From Lentinula raphanica (taxonomy: Eukaryota > Basidiomycota > Agaricomycetes > Agaricales > Omphalotaceae): a DNA stretch of 64,000 nt. The notes under the pieces are model-generated. The model had not been told where the DNA came from. It saw only the letters and a list, made by a program, of their open reading frames with translations, and ran no database searches. The stretch covers positions 682,001-746,000 of the forward strand of contig JANVFP010000022.1 of NCBI GenBank assembly GCA_027919835.1. The letters are read 5' to 3'. Both the position numbers and the translations under genes were made by a program. Shown piece after piece: positions 43,884 to 55,208 of this stretch (positions are counted from its first letter, which is position 1; each line of letters starts with the position of its first letter).

Positions 43884-45816
43884 TCAGTCTCGAAGTCCAT
43901 TTTCCCTCCTAGTAAACCGATCCAAAACATCAACCATATCCTTCCTCCTTTCCTTCGTATCAAATACCATCGCATGGTCTAAATCTGGATTATATATTAC
44001 CTCTAGATCTATAGTTGGTTTGTCCGTTACCGAGTTTGACGCCGAGCTTGACGACCACAGATGCTTCACCTCGTCTTCACCCGTCAAATATCGCCTCACC
44101 AGCGGGGCAGGAACGATCTGGTCTTTGCCTGAGAGCACGACAGCAAACTTGATTCTTTCATCCAGATCCTCCTTCCACAGAATATTCTCCGTCCAGAAGA
44201 AACACCTCCCAAGTGTAAACGCGATATCTGGGTCCCTGGACGCGAAATACCACAGCTGCCATTCGTTCGCTCGTTTGGGTACGCGGTAGAGGAAGTTGAA
44301 TGCGACGTCGGGGAGGTGGAGGAGGAATGGGATTGGGTCGATTAGGAGGTGGGAGGTGAATGTTGGTTTGGGTGGATGAAGCTCGTTTGCGGGTGGCTGG
44401 GATGCGGAAGGGTGAATGTTGGTGGCCTTGTTTCTATGCCTAAGAGTTTCTCTATCTGGATCCCTTTCTTTGTCTACATTTCCGTCTAATCCATCTTTTT
44501 CCTGTTCTCTTTCGTCTCCTCTTTGAGTCTGACCACCGTCTCGGTCACGAATAACATGCGCAGCGATAACCGTTCCATAGGAGTGCGCAGCCAAGACCGC
44601 GTGGGACATACCTAACGAATGCATCGTCCTGTACAGTGCATCGAGCATGTCTCGTCTAGGGGGCATAGCTGGAGTCAGTGGATCCGAGGTTGATGAGGAG
44701 CAGATGTGCATGGATATAGGAAGAAGCTCTACGAGGAGGATGCCTTGGTTGGGATCGAGCCGGACGAGGTCTTGGATAAAAGCAGTGTACGGGTGGAGAC
44801 CGATCTATTAAGAGTGGGTATTGAGATAAAGCAGAAAGTTGATCCTGAGAAGAACCTACCCCAATACCATGTATGAACACTATTGGATCTCTATCAGATG
44901 TTCTATGCGGTCGATACCAGTACGAGAAGTATTCCGTCGCAGATGGGGAAGGTTGCGCAAACACGCCAAAGAAACGGGGAGGAAAGATACCAGGACTGAT
45001 AATGTTTCGCAAACGCAAAGGCAGTTGGTTCGAAGGGGCGTATTGACGAAATCCTAGGGAGTAGAGCTTGACTGAGGTGATAAAGTCCACGAGTGCGACA
45101 ATCTTGAAGGTTCAATGAGATATTGGCATTTAAGGAGCGCAATAAGCGTGAGTAGATACTACTTGCCATATACCACACCAACGGCCTATGCACCATCTTA
45201 ACCTCATCCAACGTCAATCTCAATGCCTTTGTCTTTATTTCCTTTCCTGCTTCGACTTTCCTACCTAGAATCTCCTCGACGCGCGCGACATACGCGTTAA
45301 TCTCGTCTTTCCACGAATCTTCTACATGAGGATGAGAGGGATCACAGGAAAATAAAGCCCAAAGGATCCACTCGATGAGGTTCTCGCGTTTGAGGACTGG
45401 AGAGGAGAACCAGCCGAGAGGGTATGTCGAGGTGAGAGCGGATGGAGCTGAGGATGTAGAGGAGAAGGATATTTGCTGAGAGCAACGAAGGAATAAGGCA
45501 TGACGTTGTTCGGGAGTCAATGGAGGAGCAGTGTATGTGGCCTTGAATTATAGAGAGATAAGTTATCGGACTTGATAAACATCGGGAGCACTCTCACCTT
45601 TTGCAGCACTCCCTTCCTCGGTATATAGACAAGCAGATAGAAGGAGACTTCGAGGAGCGCGATAGGAAAAATCCATGGGTGAGCAAGGTGGTTTATAGCG
45701 AGAGATCTAGTGTAGAGGCATAGGAAGAGATAGAGAAAACTAGCGGGAGCAACGAGGCGGAGGAGAGCAATTGAGATGAGGATAAAGATGTGTTCGTGGA
45801 GAGTACGACCGAGCAT
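43884..45816 (-). CDS. Membrane-anchored alpha/beta-hydrolase
   Basis: Five or so exons, about 560 residues. The N-terminus has two to three hydrophobic segments (EHIFILISIALLRLVA, ASFLYLFLCLY, FPIALLEVSFYLLVYI), so the enzyme is probably membrane bound. A mixed region (RHALFLRCSQQI, WILWALFSCDPSH, VKMVHRPLVWYM) precedes the hydrolase core. That core has the oxyanion strand DPIVFIHGIGVG, the nucleophile elbow AVLAAHSYGTVIA (Ser), an Asp in VVLSGKDQIVPAP and the His in DLDHAMVFDTK. A charged insert of about 70 residues (RDRDGGQTQRGDEREQEKDG...) follows the nucleophile helix. The triad is complete. I cannot tell lipase from other esterase activity. It starts 132 bp from the divergent Ybp2-like gene. 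Confidence 0.82.
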
Positions 45817-45948
45817 ATCGTTGAGGTTGGGGTTGTTAGATAGTGATGGTCATGGCCATAGAGCAAGCGCACGCCGCAAAGCATGTGTTTTTTTGAAATT
45901 GGACGTGTAAGCGCGCGCTTATCCCAAATTGGAAGTTGGCCATCGACT

Positions 45949-48169
45949 ATGCTTCAAAATTACCTTTCTCCATTAGAAACCAGCTCTGACGAGGTTTGTC
46001 TGTTGTACTCGTCGCTCTCACTCAGTGATGGCTTATAGTGTAGGATCCAAGTCTCAAACTCACCGCGCTTGTAACATCTGCTGTAAACGACGAAGACCCA
46101 GAGTTTTCCTTGTCGTCTATCGTGGAATATCTAGAAGGTAGCGGTGAAGATGCGTCTGGCTATTTGGTCTGTACACGCGTATGCTCTACAATTCAAGACT
46201 CTGATTTTGAAGTCTCGTCTCAGGACGCTCTCAGTCTCTTGACTCTCCTCCTTCCATCCCCAGACCCTGGGTCAGACCGATTGCTGGATCTGATCCAAGA
46301 GAAATGCAGTTCAAAGGAAACCATGATCGCAAGTGCGGAAAACTTGGAAAGGATACATCGGTTGGTCGTGCTAGATGAAGAACAAGAAGAATCTTCAGAC
46401 GACCCCTCGGGCGAAGCTGGGGAACCAACAGGGAGAAAGGAAGTTCCTATCAGCATCCAAGTCCTTCGTCTAGTACGAACGTTCTCTGGTCCGTCGTGAT
46501 CCGAAATCACTCCTAAGGTAACCAATCAAACTGATTCCGTAGTAATATCCAAGATTCCCTTCCGCCGCAAGTCAGCATCCGACACCATCCAGTCTTTCAT
46601 TCCTGAACTACAATCGACAATACACATCCTTGGTAGTAGAACGAGGTTCTCGAAATCCACAGGGAGGGAAGTACTTTGGCATTGTGCAGCTTTAGTTGAT
46701 ACCATCATGGATTGGGTGGAACAAAAGGAGGGTGTAAAGGGAGAGGAAATTGAGGCGTGCAAGGTACGTCAGGTTTCTGTTCTTTGTGAATATTTTCCAA
46801 AATGATCTACAGGATATTCTTCGCCCCTTCATCTCGACAATCATCGACTCTTTAGCATACTGCATCCAAGCATCTCTCGCCAAACGCGCGTTCAAGCAAT
46901 GTTTTCCTAGGTTGGGCTTGAGGGAAACGTTGGACGAGGGATGGGAGAGAGGCAACGACAGTATCCAGAAAGCTACTGTACCTATCATTTCCTCATTTTC
47001 AATCCCAACCCCACTGATTCAAGTCTAGTCATGTTATACACGCGTAGGAGGCTATCTATCAACCCGTAGACCATCCGAAACCACGTTCATCCTCACCGCA
47101 CATAGTCTACTCCCACAAAACACACCCCCAAGACTATCCACCTATTTCCCCTTCATTATCGGATCCATCCAAGCCAACACCCTCCTCGACGAATCCCTTG
47201 CCTTTCTCCTCATCTCCTTCTCTCCTTCGCCTACACCACACCACAACGTCATCCACCCCGAATCCCAACTCATCCCTCTCCTCACCGTTCTCCCCTCTCT
47301 TTCATCTGCCCACCCCGACCCGTTCATCCGACACTGCACGTTCCGCATCTTGGGACTCGCGCTGCACGTCGCTCCGGGTCCGTTGCAGATGCAAGCTCTG
47401 AAAGACCTCCTCGGGGATACATCAGACCAGGCTCAGCAGATGAGAGTCGCTGCGGTATCGCTCGTTAAAGACGCTATTCTGAGCGCGTTGGCCGAGGTGG
47501 AATCTTCAACTTCAAAGACGGGGTCTGGGGGCATAAATATACTTGCTTCGCCGCGATTTCTACAGACGTTTGCTCCGGTGTTGTTCGTAGTGAATCCGCC
47601 TGAATTGTTCAGTGTTTCAGAGGGAAAACAGGCCCCGACGGTTCGAGAGCTCGAGGAGGATAGGATGAACACTGAGTTGTTGAGACTCGCGGAGGTGCTT
47701 TCGTTGTACTATGTGTTGGTGATGAGGGACACGAAGAATCGCGTAAGGATTGGAGTTTTCTTTTTCTTTTGGTCTTTCGTCCATTCATGACGATATTATC
47801 CTCCTCCAGACTGGCATCCGAGATCGTGATAACCGAGCGAACATCGAGCGGATCCTACTCGCACCTATGCGGGCTGCAATAGCAAAGTGGATCGAGGCGG
47901 TCGAGGAGGAGTTGAGTAAGAAGGAATTGGTGAAGGAAGAGGAAAGATCAGCGGAAGCGGAAGGTTTGCAGGGAACAAAGCAGAAGGGGGAAGCTGGAGT
48001 TGGACCTAGAGCTGGAAGTAGTAACACTTACCCTTCTCTTCCACATTCACATCCTCATAGTCATTCTCGAGGTGGTTCTCATGATAGTATACACTCACAT
48101 GCGCTCGTTCCGTTGATTTCGTTACAGATGGGGCTGGAGAGGATTGATAGTATGTGGGCGAGAATCTGA
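45949..48169 (+). CDS. Ybp2/glomulin (ALF4)-like helical-repeat protein
   Basis: About six exons. The protein begins MLQNYLSPLETSSDE and joins DPSLKLTALVTSAVNDEDPE over an intron ending GTGTAG. All-helical stretches follow: EVSSQDALSLLTLLLPSPD, VLRLVRTFSG spliced to VISKIPFRRKS, REVLWHCAALVDTIMDWVE, DILRPFISTIIDSLAYCIQ, LAFLLISFSPS and CTFRILGLALHVAPGPLQMQ. Near the end, SLYYVLVMRDTKNR joins TGIRDRDNRANIERILLAPM. This resembles the Kinetochor_Ybp2 / glomulin family. Ybp2 acts at kinetochores and glomulin binds cullin-RING ligases; the role here is inferred. A TAG at 47026-47028 lies inside a 51-bp intron (46978-47028) whose length is a multiple of three. The C-terminal tail is His/Ser-rich. 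Confidence 0.65.
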
Positions 48170-48307
48170 TTGGGTTAACGAGGAGGATCGGTGTTTCATG
48201 GTAGGTTATATTTAGGTTTACAAAAACATTGTACGCTAGTTAGCTAGGAGAATGAATTTAACTTGAACTTAATGAGAAATTCCTAAGGATAGCATCGAAT
48301 CCGACTC

Positions 48308-48315
48308 AAAAAAAA
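48308..48315 (-). terminator. Pol III terminator of the first tRNA-Ser gene
   Basis: A run of eight T on the minus strand, about 20 bp after the tRNA 3' end, as expected for RNA polymerase III. Confidence 0.7.
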
Positions 48316-48335
48316 CGCAGAGGATTCCGCCACAT

Positions 48336-48439
48336 CGACGCCAGCAGGATTCGAACCTGCGCCCTCAAAGAGGAACAGATTGGAAATTTTATAAAGGTGT
48401 TATTCTAATCTGTCGCCGTAACCACTTGGCTATAGCGCC
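48336..48439 (-). tRNA. tRNA-Ser(AGA) with 22-nt intron
   Basis: The minus-strand sequence folds as a type II tRNA. The acceptor GGCGCTA pairs with TGGCGTC (one G-T), with discriminator G. The D arm is GCC...GGC, the anticodon stem ACAGA/TCTGT, the long variable arm CCTC/GAGG, and the T arm GCAGG-TTCGAAT-CCTGC. The anticodon loop reads TT-AGA-A then the intron (about 22 nt), then A, giving anticodon AGA for Ser (codon UCU). The intron sits one base 3' of the anticodon, the standard place. The mature length is 82 nt before CCA addition. Confidence 0.93.
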
Positions 48440-48946
48440 ACATAGTGAAGTTTTTGGAAGATAGTTTGATAATGAAATTCCTCTACCTTTACTCATTTGT
48501 ATTGACTCTCATAATGGCCAGAATCGCTTTCAAAAACAAAGGCTTTGAGTCGTTGGAATGCTACGAGTCAGACTTCGAGCTTCAGGCTCAATGCCAGTCC
48601 AGTGTCACTGGCTTTGAGCAATGCTGAACATCTAAATGAACGTTGAACTTCATGACATGCTGAGTTGCAATCTGTTGATAGTAAAGTAGTACGGTAGAGC
48701 GGTGTGCTAGAGCAGTGACGTAATGGGCGCTTTTCTTTTCTTTTTTTTTTGATTTTCCGCAAACTTATGAAAACTGCTGTAAATAAGCTGCAGCAATGTC
48801 CAGAGCAAAGTATGTAGAGAATTGACTGTGGAATGTTTGCAAAAAAAGGCTTGAGGAGAGGTAAGTACAGACAGCTATGCAAGATGCTAACAAGACCATG
48901 ACTCTCCTCCTTCTTGCCCATTAGACAGAGCTGGTCAAGCAACACA
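48440..48946. other. Interval between tRNA-Ser and the SPIN90/LDB17 3' end
   Basis: 500 bp with a T-rich run near 48730-48750. Frames here are short and unsupported. Confidence 0.45.
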
Positions 48947-51589
48947 TTATCGACTCAACGGACTAGGTATTCCCCCACTACTCTTGATCGCCGTGAACGT
49001 AACCACCCCTCCTCCTCCTCCAACCCCAGGACTAACACTCCCCCCAGGCGCCCTACCCACCGGTATCGCAGGAGGCTTCCTCCTCTTCGTCTGCACCGGC
49101 GGCGGCGGAGCACTCCTCCGCTCCTTCTTCTGCTGACCAAAATGAGACTCGGATCCCTTCGTAGACGGACCGTTCAGAGTCATCCCGGATAGAGAGGACA
49201 GGACCAGGGTGGAGTTCAAGGACTCTCCTAGCCCGCCGTGTTCACTGTGATGGTGGTGGTGGTGGTTGTGGTTATGGGCAGAGTTGGGATCGGCGAACGC
49301 GCCTTCGACGTGTGCGCTGTTGGCTGTGCCTTGGCGTCTGGGTTGACGGGGGACGGGGCCGGAGTGAGTAGAAGGAGCCAGCGGTGGTGGTGATTTCAGA
49401 CTAGATGTAGAAGGGGTCGGAGAGACGATGTTGATTGGTGGCGGTGGTGGATGAGGACGGGAATGTGAGGATGATGGAGTATAGGGTGCAGCAGCTGATG
49501 CAACTCCATGCAAGCTATTCCCACTATTGGCACTGCTGAAACTGGTAGTACTCGCTGTACTTCCCCTCCGTACTGTCTCATAGAATAATGGAGAACGAGG
49601 CGAATGAGGAAGGGGCTGCATAGTAGGCATTTCTTCGTGCGAGTGAGCATTATGTTCGTTGTTAGCACTAACGCTCCCACTTCGATTTTTCTTGAGTTCC
49701 ATGCTTTTGCTTGATTTCAGAGTCCGGGGCGCGGAAGCAGGATGGGACGAAATGGCGTGGGATGTTGTAGCAGCGCTGGTAGATGTAGACGTTCCGACAC
49801 CAAGATGAGAACGTGTTCCGTTTGCTTTGTTCGTCGTATGAGTATGATTGTGTTGGGCTGGTGCGTCACCTGCAGCATTCCAACTGATCTCACTATCCTT
49901 ATCCTCTTCGCCGTTCATGCCTTGTGCTTCTTTGATCTGTTTCTGTCTGACGAGACCTACACACCATTCCCCTCCCAGACATCTTTCCACCAATCTTTTC
50001 GTTGTCGGGTTCACATCACGGACGTTGGAAGTGCGAATGAGAGATTCGAGCATGTATAGAATTTGTGGGCGTTTGTAAGGAACGGTGCGGAGTTGGGTCT
50101 TCGTTAGTAGGGGGTGAAGGACACGAAGGTAAGTGTGTCGGAGCTGCGAATTATTATGATTAGAAAGTTAGTGGTATGAAAATATCAGGAAACCGTACTG
50201 ATTCACTGTCGTCGTCCAAGTCGGCCAGTTCACGTAAGAAAACGTCAACGAGGACACATAAATCGTTGGTATAAAAGTATTCTTCTGTGCCTTTATTCGT
50301 GAAGAGAAGATACAGTAGCTTGAGCACGAGGAGTTGCATGCACATGTCTTCTGGTGTGCGCTCTACGGCAAAGTTTGGTCAACTTACAAGAAAAGAGGCG
50401 ATAGATACTTACGAGCACGGTTGAGCATGAAGATCATGTTCTCACCGAAAGTCTGAGTTGACCCCAGCCTCCTCATGAGTACTCTCAAAACTCGATTATC
50501 CGCTTCACTTGTAGAAGTCGGAGTGTGATGCCGATTTGAGTTATTGCCTTCATTTCCGATAGACGCCACCATGAACTGTTCATTTAGTGCCACAACGAGC
50601 TTGATAACAGAATAGTTGAACGTGTCGTCCTGCATGTGCCTTGTTTGTTCCACCAAATCGAACAAGTAATCCAGAAAGGCGTCGTCAAAGATGCGTAGAT
50701 CCTGGATAGACAGTTTCTGAACCCTACACATCTCGTAGAGTAGACGAACGCCCAAGCTCCGTAGTTTCGCTTCAATTGGCACCGGGACATTTGCTCCACT
50801 GAATCCAGACCCGGATCCAACACCGGCAGAGTTTCCAAAATACGTATCCTCAACGTCTGGGTCGATCTCCACTAGGATATGATCCATGAGGAGCGGGATA
50901 AGAGGTTGCCAGCGTCTATGTGACCGAAAGAAATCTGAGCGTCGTCGGCCGAAACTGAGTAGGACGTGAAAACAGATGAACTGAAAGTGGGGATTGGTGT
51001 TGGACTGGGCCTCTGATGTGACGATGTCGGTCATGCGTTCAGAGTGAAAAGCGAATAGCTCGGAGTCGAGAAGCATGTTACAAGCATGTTCGAGTTGGAA
51101 TGGGCTTTGGAGGTATTGTTCTGCAAAGCGTAAGAAATCGGTCCAACAATCAAACAGTGTATTTACCATGATACGCCGCACAGAGTGATAACGACCTTTT
51201 GAGCGTTGAATCTAATTGCTCCAACGTTGGTATATCATCCTTAGGGATTGCAAGAATATCTTCCAGCTCTGTTTGAAGGACAAAGAATATTGTGTTGGTG
51301 AGTAAAGTAGCTTTCATCTGAAAGGCTTTCGAGACTGACACACCGGACCAGAATTGCTGAGCGTTTTCCACCAGATAGACGATACCTAGATCATCCTCCA
51401 TTGTGATTGCAGGCATGGCAAATCCGAACTGAGATGTAAGTTCTTTGGATGGTCTATGTGGAACCCGACGCAACGCAAGGGAGAATATACAGGTCGGTGA
51501 AATCGGAAGAGATGGTTGAAGTCAAAAACCAAGAGCCATGTATCACTGTATGTAGCTTGTAGGAACTTCCAGTATCTTGGCACCGGCAT
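48947..51589 (-). CDS. LDB17: SPIN90/LDB17/Dip1-type activator of Arp2/3
   Basis: A cortical actin regulator; the Dip1/SPIN90 family activates Arp2/3 to make the first linear filaments at endocytic sites. Exon 1 is [20 protein letters not shown]. Then [40 protein letters not shown] and [20 protein letters not shown] follow. The core is armadillo-like: [52 protein letters not shown], and [20 protein letters not shown] joined to [20 protein letters not shown], the SPIN90_LDB17 signature. The C-terminal 300 residues are low-complexity, with proline runs ([17 protein letters not shown]) that could bind SH3 domains and a histidine run ([11 protein letters not shown]). A 24-nt GT...AG stretch at 51318-51341 can be read as coding or as a mini-intron. 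Two tRNA-Ser genes flank the gene. Confidence 0.88.
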
Positions 51590-51619
51590 CTATCAATTTC
51601 TGAACGTTTGGTTTTTATC

Positions 51620-51721
51620 GGCGCTATAGCCAAGTGGTTACGGCGACAGATTAGAATCTAGCGCAAATAAACTGGTATCTGTTCCTCTTTGAGGGCGCAG
51701 GTTCGAATCCTGCTGGCGTCG
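51620..51721 (+). tRNA. tRNA-Ser(AGA) with 20-nt intron
   Basis: The exon parts are identical to the copy at 48336-48439: same acceptor, D, anticodon, variable and T arms, anticodon AGA. The intron differs in both length (20 versus 22 nt) and sequence (TCTAGCGC... versus TAACACC...). It is transcribed in the opposite direction, and its 5' end is 31 bp upstream of the SPIN90/LDB17 start. Confidence 0.93.
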
Positions 51722-51740
51722 TTCTTTGTCCTTGAAGTTA

Positions 51741-51749
51741 TTTTTTTTT
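51741..51749 (+). terminator. Pol III terminator of the second tRNA-Ser gene
   Basis: A T run about 20 bp past the tRNA 3' end. Confidence 0.7.
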
Positions 51750-51860
51750 AGTACAACAAAGTAATACAATCATCCATGGTAAAGACTAGTACGTTGGACA
51801 CAACAAACAATGCGCATAGAATAGAGTATCCTAATAACCACCTAGAATCCCGTGCAACTT

Positions 51861-54503
51861 TTAGTCCTGTTCTTGGTTACTCAGACCCAATACGTTTGAA
51901 TCTCGTAACGGGCTATCGCCGCCCATTCCTCGACTCATCCGAATGGTCCTACCACCCACCCCAGTAATCCCACTTAACATCGAGCCCCCGTTCAAGCTCC
52001 CTTGCTCAAGCTCCACATTCGAAACACCATATTGCCTAGGTGGAATGATGATGGGCTCAATGTATACACTTTCCCTGGTGTAAGAGCTTGTTGTCGGCGA
52101 AGGCGTATATCTCTTGGGGGCCTTTCCGATACTCTTGATTCGGGGTGCAGAGCGAGAACGACGCCGGCTTGTAGGCGATGCAAGATCTGGGCGTGGTACA
52201 GGGCTCGATAGCTTCCTTCGCATAGCACGTTCGATCGTGCCTTCTTCGGTGAACGAATTGATGCTTTCATTGTAACCTCCCGACTCGGGGCGTTTGACCC
52301 AAGGAAGTTCAAAGCCTTCCATGCCTTTTCCTTTATCATGATTATCCGGGCTCCTGACGGAGCTCGATTGAACTAGAGATAATTCGGAAGGCATTATGCT
52401 AGCCCTGTTCTTAAAAACAGAAGACCTTTTCTCCAAATCGTATTTGAACGGATCCTCCGTTTGTCCAGTGGTCGGAGTGGTGAAGTGGGAGTACGATGAT
52501 GGTCGAGAAGGTTCTAAAGGACCAGTGAAGAGCGAGTCTTTCGTAGTAGGGGCGGTGGAAAGCGCTATACTCATCTGGTGTGCGTGTTCTGTGGTCCCTA
52601 ATGGTGTAGGGAGCTTCACACCAGTCTGAGTGTCTTCATCACCGAAGGGGTCTATCGAAGTAGGTGCTAAAACAAGGGAAGCTCTGGGAGCAAGTTTCCG
52701 GCGAGAGGAATTTCTGGCGGATAGTGCGACTCCCTGGTTTTCCTCCGCCGACAAGTCGGGAGATCCAGGTATAACATACAGTGAGTCTTGCAAAGCCTTT
52801 TCAGAAGAGCCATTTGCTCTGCCCGGTATTCCAGTGAAAGGCGAAGGCAATGCCTTCACAGCATTGTGGCTCATCCAATTGACTGAGTCTCTGAATCCAG
52901 AATTTGTACTAAAGCTAGAGACGTCTCTGGTATGAGCAAAGACATTGTGGACGACGATTGGTTCTGGTTCTGGTATTGAATCAGGTTGAGGTGTATCGGC
53001 GGGCCGAGAAAAAGAATCAAAAGTAGGCCCTTGATATGGTTTTGGCATCTCTGGTATGGAATTATCGCGTGTGTGACGGGTCATTGTTGAATTCGCATAA
53101 TACGAAGATCTCCGCGAGGGTGCGATTGAAACCCACTCGGAATCTGGACGAGTTTTAATGCTCTCGACGAGCTCAGTCGGACTGGGCAAATCCAAGGCGG
53201 AAAACCGCATTTCCAACGTCGGAGCTTGACCTGATTCAAAATGAACAGTGACCCGCTCCCCGGGGAGTAGATTGCGAGCAGGGGAATCCTTTTCCCGCCG
53301 GTTACCATCGAATGCAGCTTGAATCGCACTAGGTGAAAGTTGACGGAAAGAAGAGAGGCGAGGATTCGAAATGAGAGGTCGGAGACGGGAACCGCGAAAA
53401 GAGCGTTGGCGTTTTCCGGCGATGATTTCTTCGCGCACCATTTCGAAATCTTCTGATACGTCGAGGCTGCAGAGACGAGGTGGTTTGGGTGAGTGATGTT
53501 ATAATATATATGTGAAACGCACCCTTTGAATAATCCTATAATCAGCGATGCCCTCCCAAGTAACCGCACGATTCGTCTCGCTAACACCAGCCCAAATTGC
53601 GGTGTCACATATCCAATCACAGTTTCTACTGCCCCCAATTTGATCCCCAAAGTGATCCAGCCAGTTCCCCTGAACAACAACGCCGCATCGCTATTAGACG
53701 ACTCTATTCGTTGCTGCTCCATGAACGCCTTGGCTAGTCGAGCAAATGCAAATAGAAAGTTGAAAACTTGATAAGCAGTAATGAAACCGAGATCGAGATC
53801 TGTGAACAATGTCCACAGCGTCTTGTTCTGCGAATTACTGAATCCGACAGCAACTGTTGTACCAATGACTAGAGAAGTGCGCGAGACTGTGGTGAGAATC
53901 GAGTATATGGAGAAGTGAAAGTGCTCACTTCGATGGGTGATACCAATAAAAGAAGCCACTTCGTTGAACACGATAACGAGGGGGATGAGAATGAGTAGCA
54001 AAAATTTTCCAAACTTCTGCAGCCATTGAGGAAGACCAACCAAGAATTCGGAGCAGGTAAGGAAACATAAGAACATGATATACAGAAGTAAGGGGAAAGA
54101 AGACAATGCGCCTAGATAAATATATATGAGCGTCGTGAGGAAACAATCCTGGGGGCACCGAGCTCACCGAGGACGATATCGACAGCCCTAAAAACCGCTA
54201 GATCATCCCGCACAGCGGGAACGATGTGTGACAGCAATTCAAGCAAAGCCAGTGCAAAATAGACCCAGCCTTCAAATGTTAGGAAAAGATGCTTCCTATG
54301 GTTGACGAGAAAACTGGATGAGCCGCCGTCATCGGTCATATTACACAGTGCAAGACTCACCGACTATTGCCCCGCGTCTTGAATAGTAAAGATGAGGCGA
54401 ACAAAAACTCCACTGCAGTAGGGATGAACAAGGCGATACTCTCGATTTCGGTCAAAGATTCGCAACGGAGAATCAAGGCTTGGGATAGACAGAGGGTTCC
54501 CAT
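51861..54503 (-). CDS. 7-TM membrane protein with long Ser-rich cytosolic tail
   Basis: Five exons, about 830 residues. The N-terminal third carries about seven helices: IALFIPTAVEFLFASSLLF, EGWVYFALALLELLSHIVP, FPLLLYIMFLCFLTCSEFL, FLLLILIPLVIVFNEVASF, a helix near 53880-53830 (VIGTTVAVGF), ITAYQVFNFLFAFARLAKAF and GWITLGIKLGAVETVIGYV. The other 520 residues begin after an intron at DFEMVREEIIAGKRQRSF. They are Ser/Pro/Thr-rich, with basic clusters (TSRRRSRSAPRIKSIGKAP) suggestive of phosphorylation. The family is unknown to me; similar long-tailed 7-TM proteins occur in mushrooms. The first ATG (54503) follows an in-frame upstream TAG and starts MGTLCLSQALI. Function is unknown. Confidence 0.72.
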
Positions 54504-55208
54504 CTAAATGCTAACGTATTGCGTATCTTCAGGTGACAATTCAGAGCATTTCAGGGAGACCTGTCCAGCTATAGTGGAAGACGGAGACCCGTATCAGAGC
54601 TGGAACAAATGAAGGCGAAGTGAAAAGAATGGACTGGCAGACTTGCTGCCACGCACGACCTGGAGCGAAAACGAAGAACGAAAGGAAAGAAAGAAAGAGA
54701 TAATCAATTGACAGTTGTAAGAATCAAATGTGAGAAAGGAGTTATAGGACATGTATGGTAACCATACACATTTGACTGGTCGCAACCGTCACATCTCCAT
54801 CAGAAATGCCAATGATGTGTGACAAAACTCATCGCGCTGGGTGGATAAGGTGGGCACTGGGATACGAAGATTTTGTGTGACCAAGATGATATCGTTGACG
54901 GTTGGTCTGACCAGCCTCAATCTTGAATAATCACAAATGTGTAAGGTGGGATCCGAAGATCTTGTGAGACCAGAACTTTTTGTTCTGACCAACGTATGCG
55001 AATGATCAGAGATGTCCAAGGCAATGAGATGACTCTGACATCGACAAGACATGGTTGGAAAGGAAATACTGTTGAGAACAATTTCTGGAAGTCAAAGTGA
55101 ACTAGCAGGATAATCAAGCTAATGATATGGCAGATCGTCATGATAGTATAGGACGGTGCGAGATAGAGACTCAGCTAGCGGTAAAGCCTGTTCAATGAAG
55201 AAAGCAAT
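54504..55208. other. Interval with degenerate 93-bp-spaced repeat
   Basis: 700 bp between SOF1 (3' end) and the 7-TM gene start (both minus). The pair of related segments at 54848-54979 is inside it. Purine-rich stretches (GAAAGGAAAGAAAGAAAGAG) are near 54682. Confidence 0.5.
54848..54979. repeat. Degenerate direct repeat
   Basis: The segments AAGGTGGGCACTGGGATACG and AAGGTGGGATCCGAAGATCT each continue into (C)GAAGAT-TTGTG-GACCA. They lie about 93 bp apart. Between and after them are GGTCTGACCA and TTCTGACCAA. The second copy lacks four to five bases near its start. Confidence 0.55.

Noticed and set aside
43753..44289. 178-codon plus frame
   Set aside because: It mirrors the last exon of the alpha/beta-hydrolase, whose triad is on the minus strand.
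47026..47028. Apparent stop codon in the Ybp2-like gene
   Set aside because: It falls inside a 51-bp GT-AG intron (46978-47028) with a plausible branch site, so the gene is not broken.
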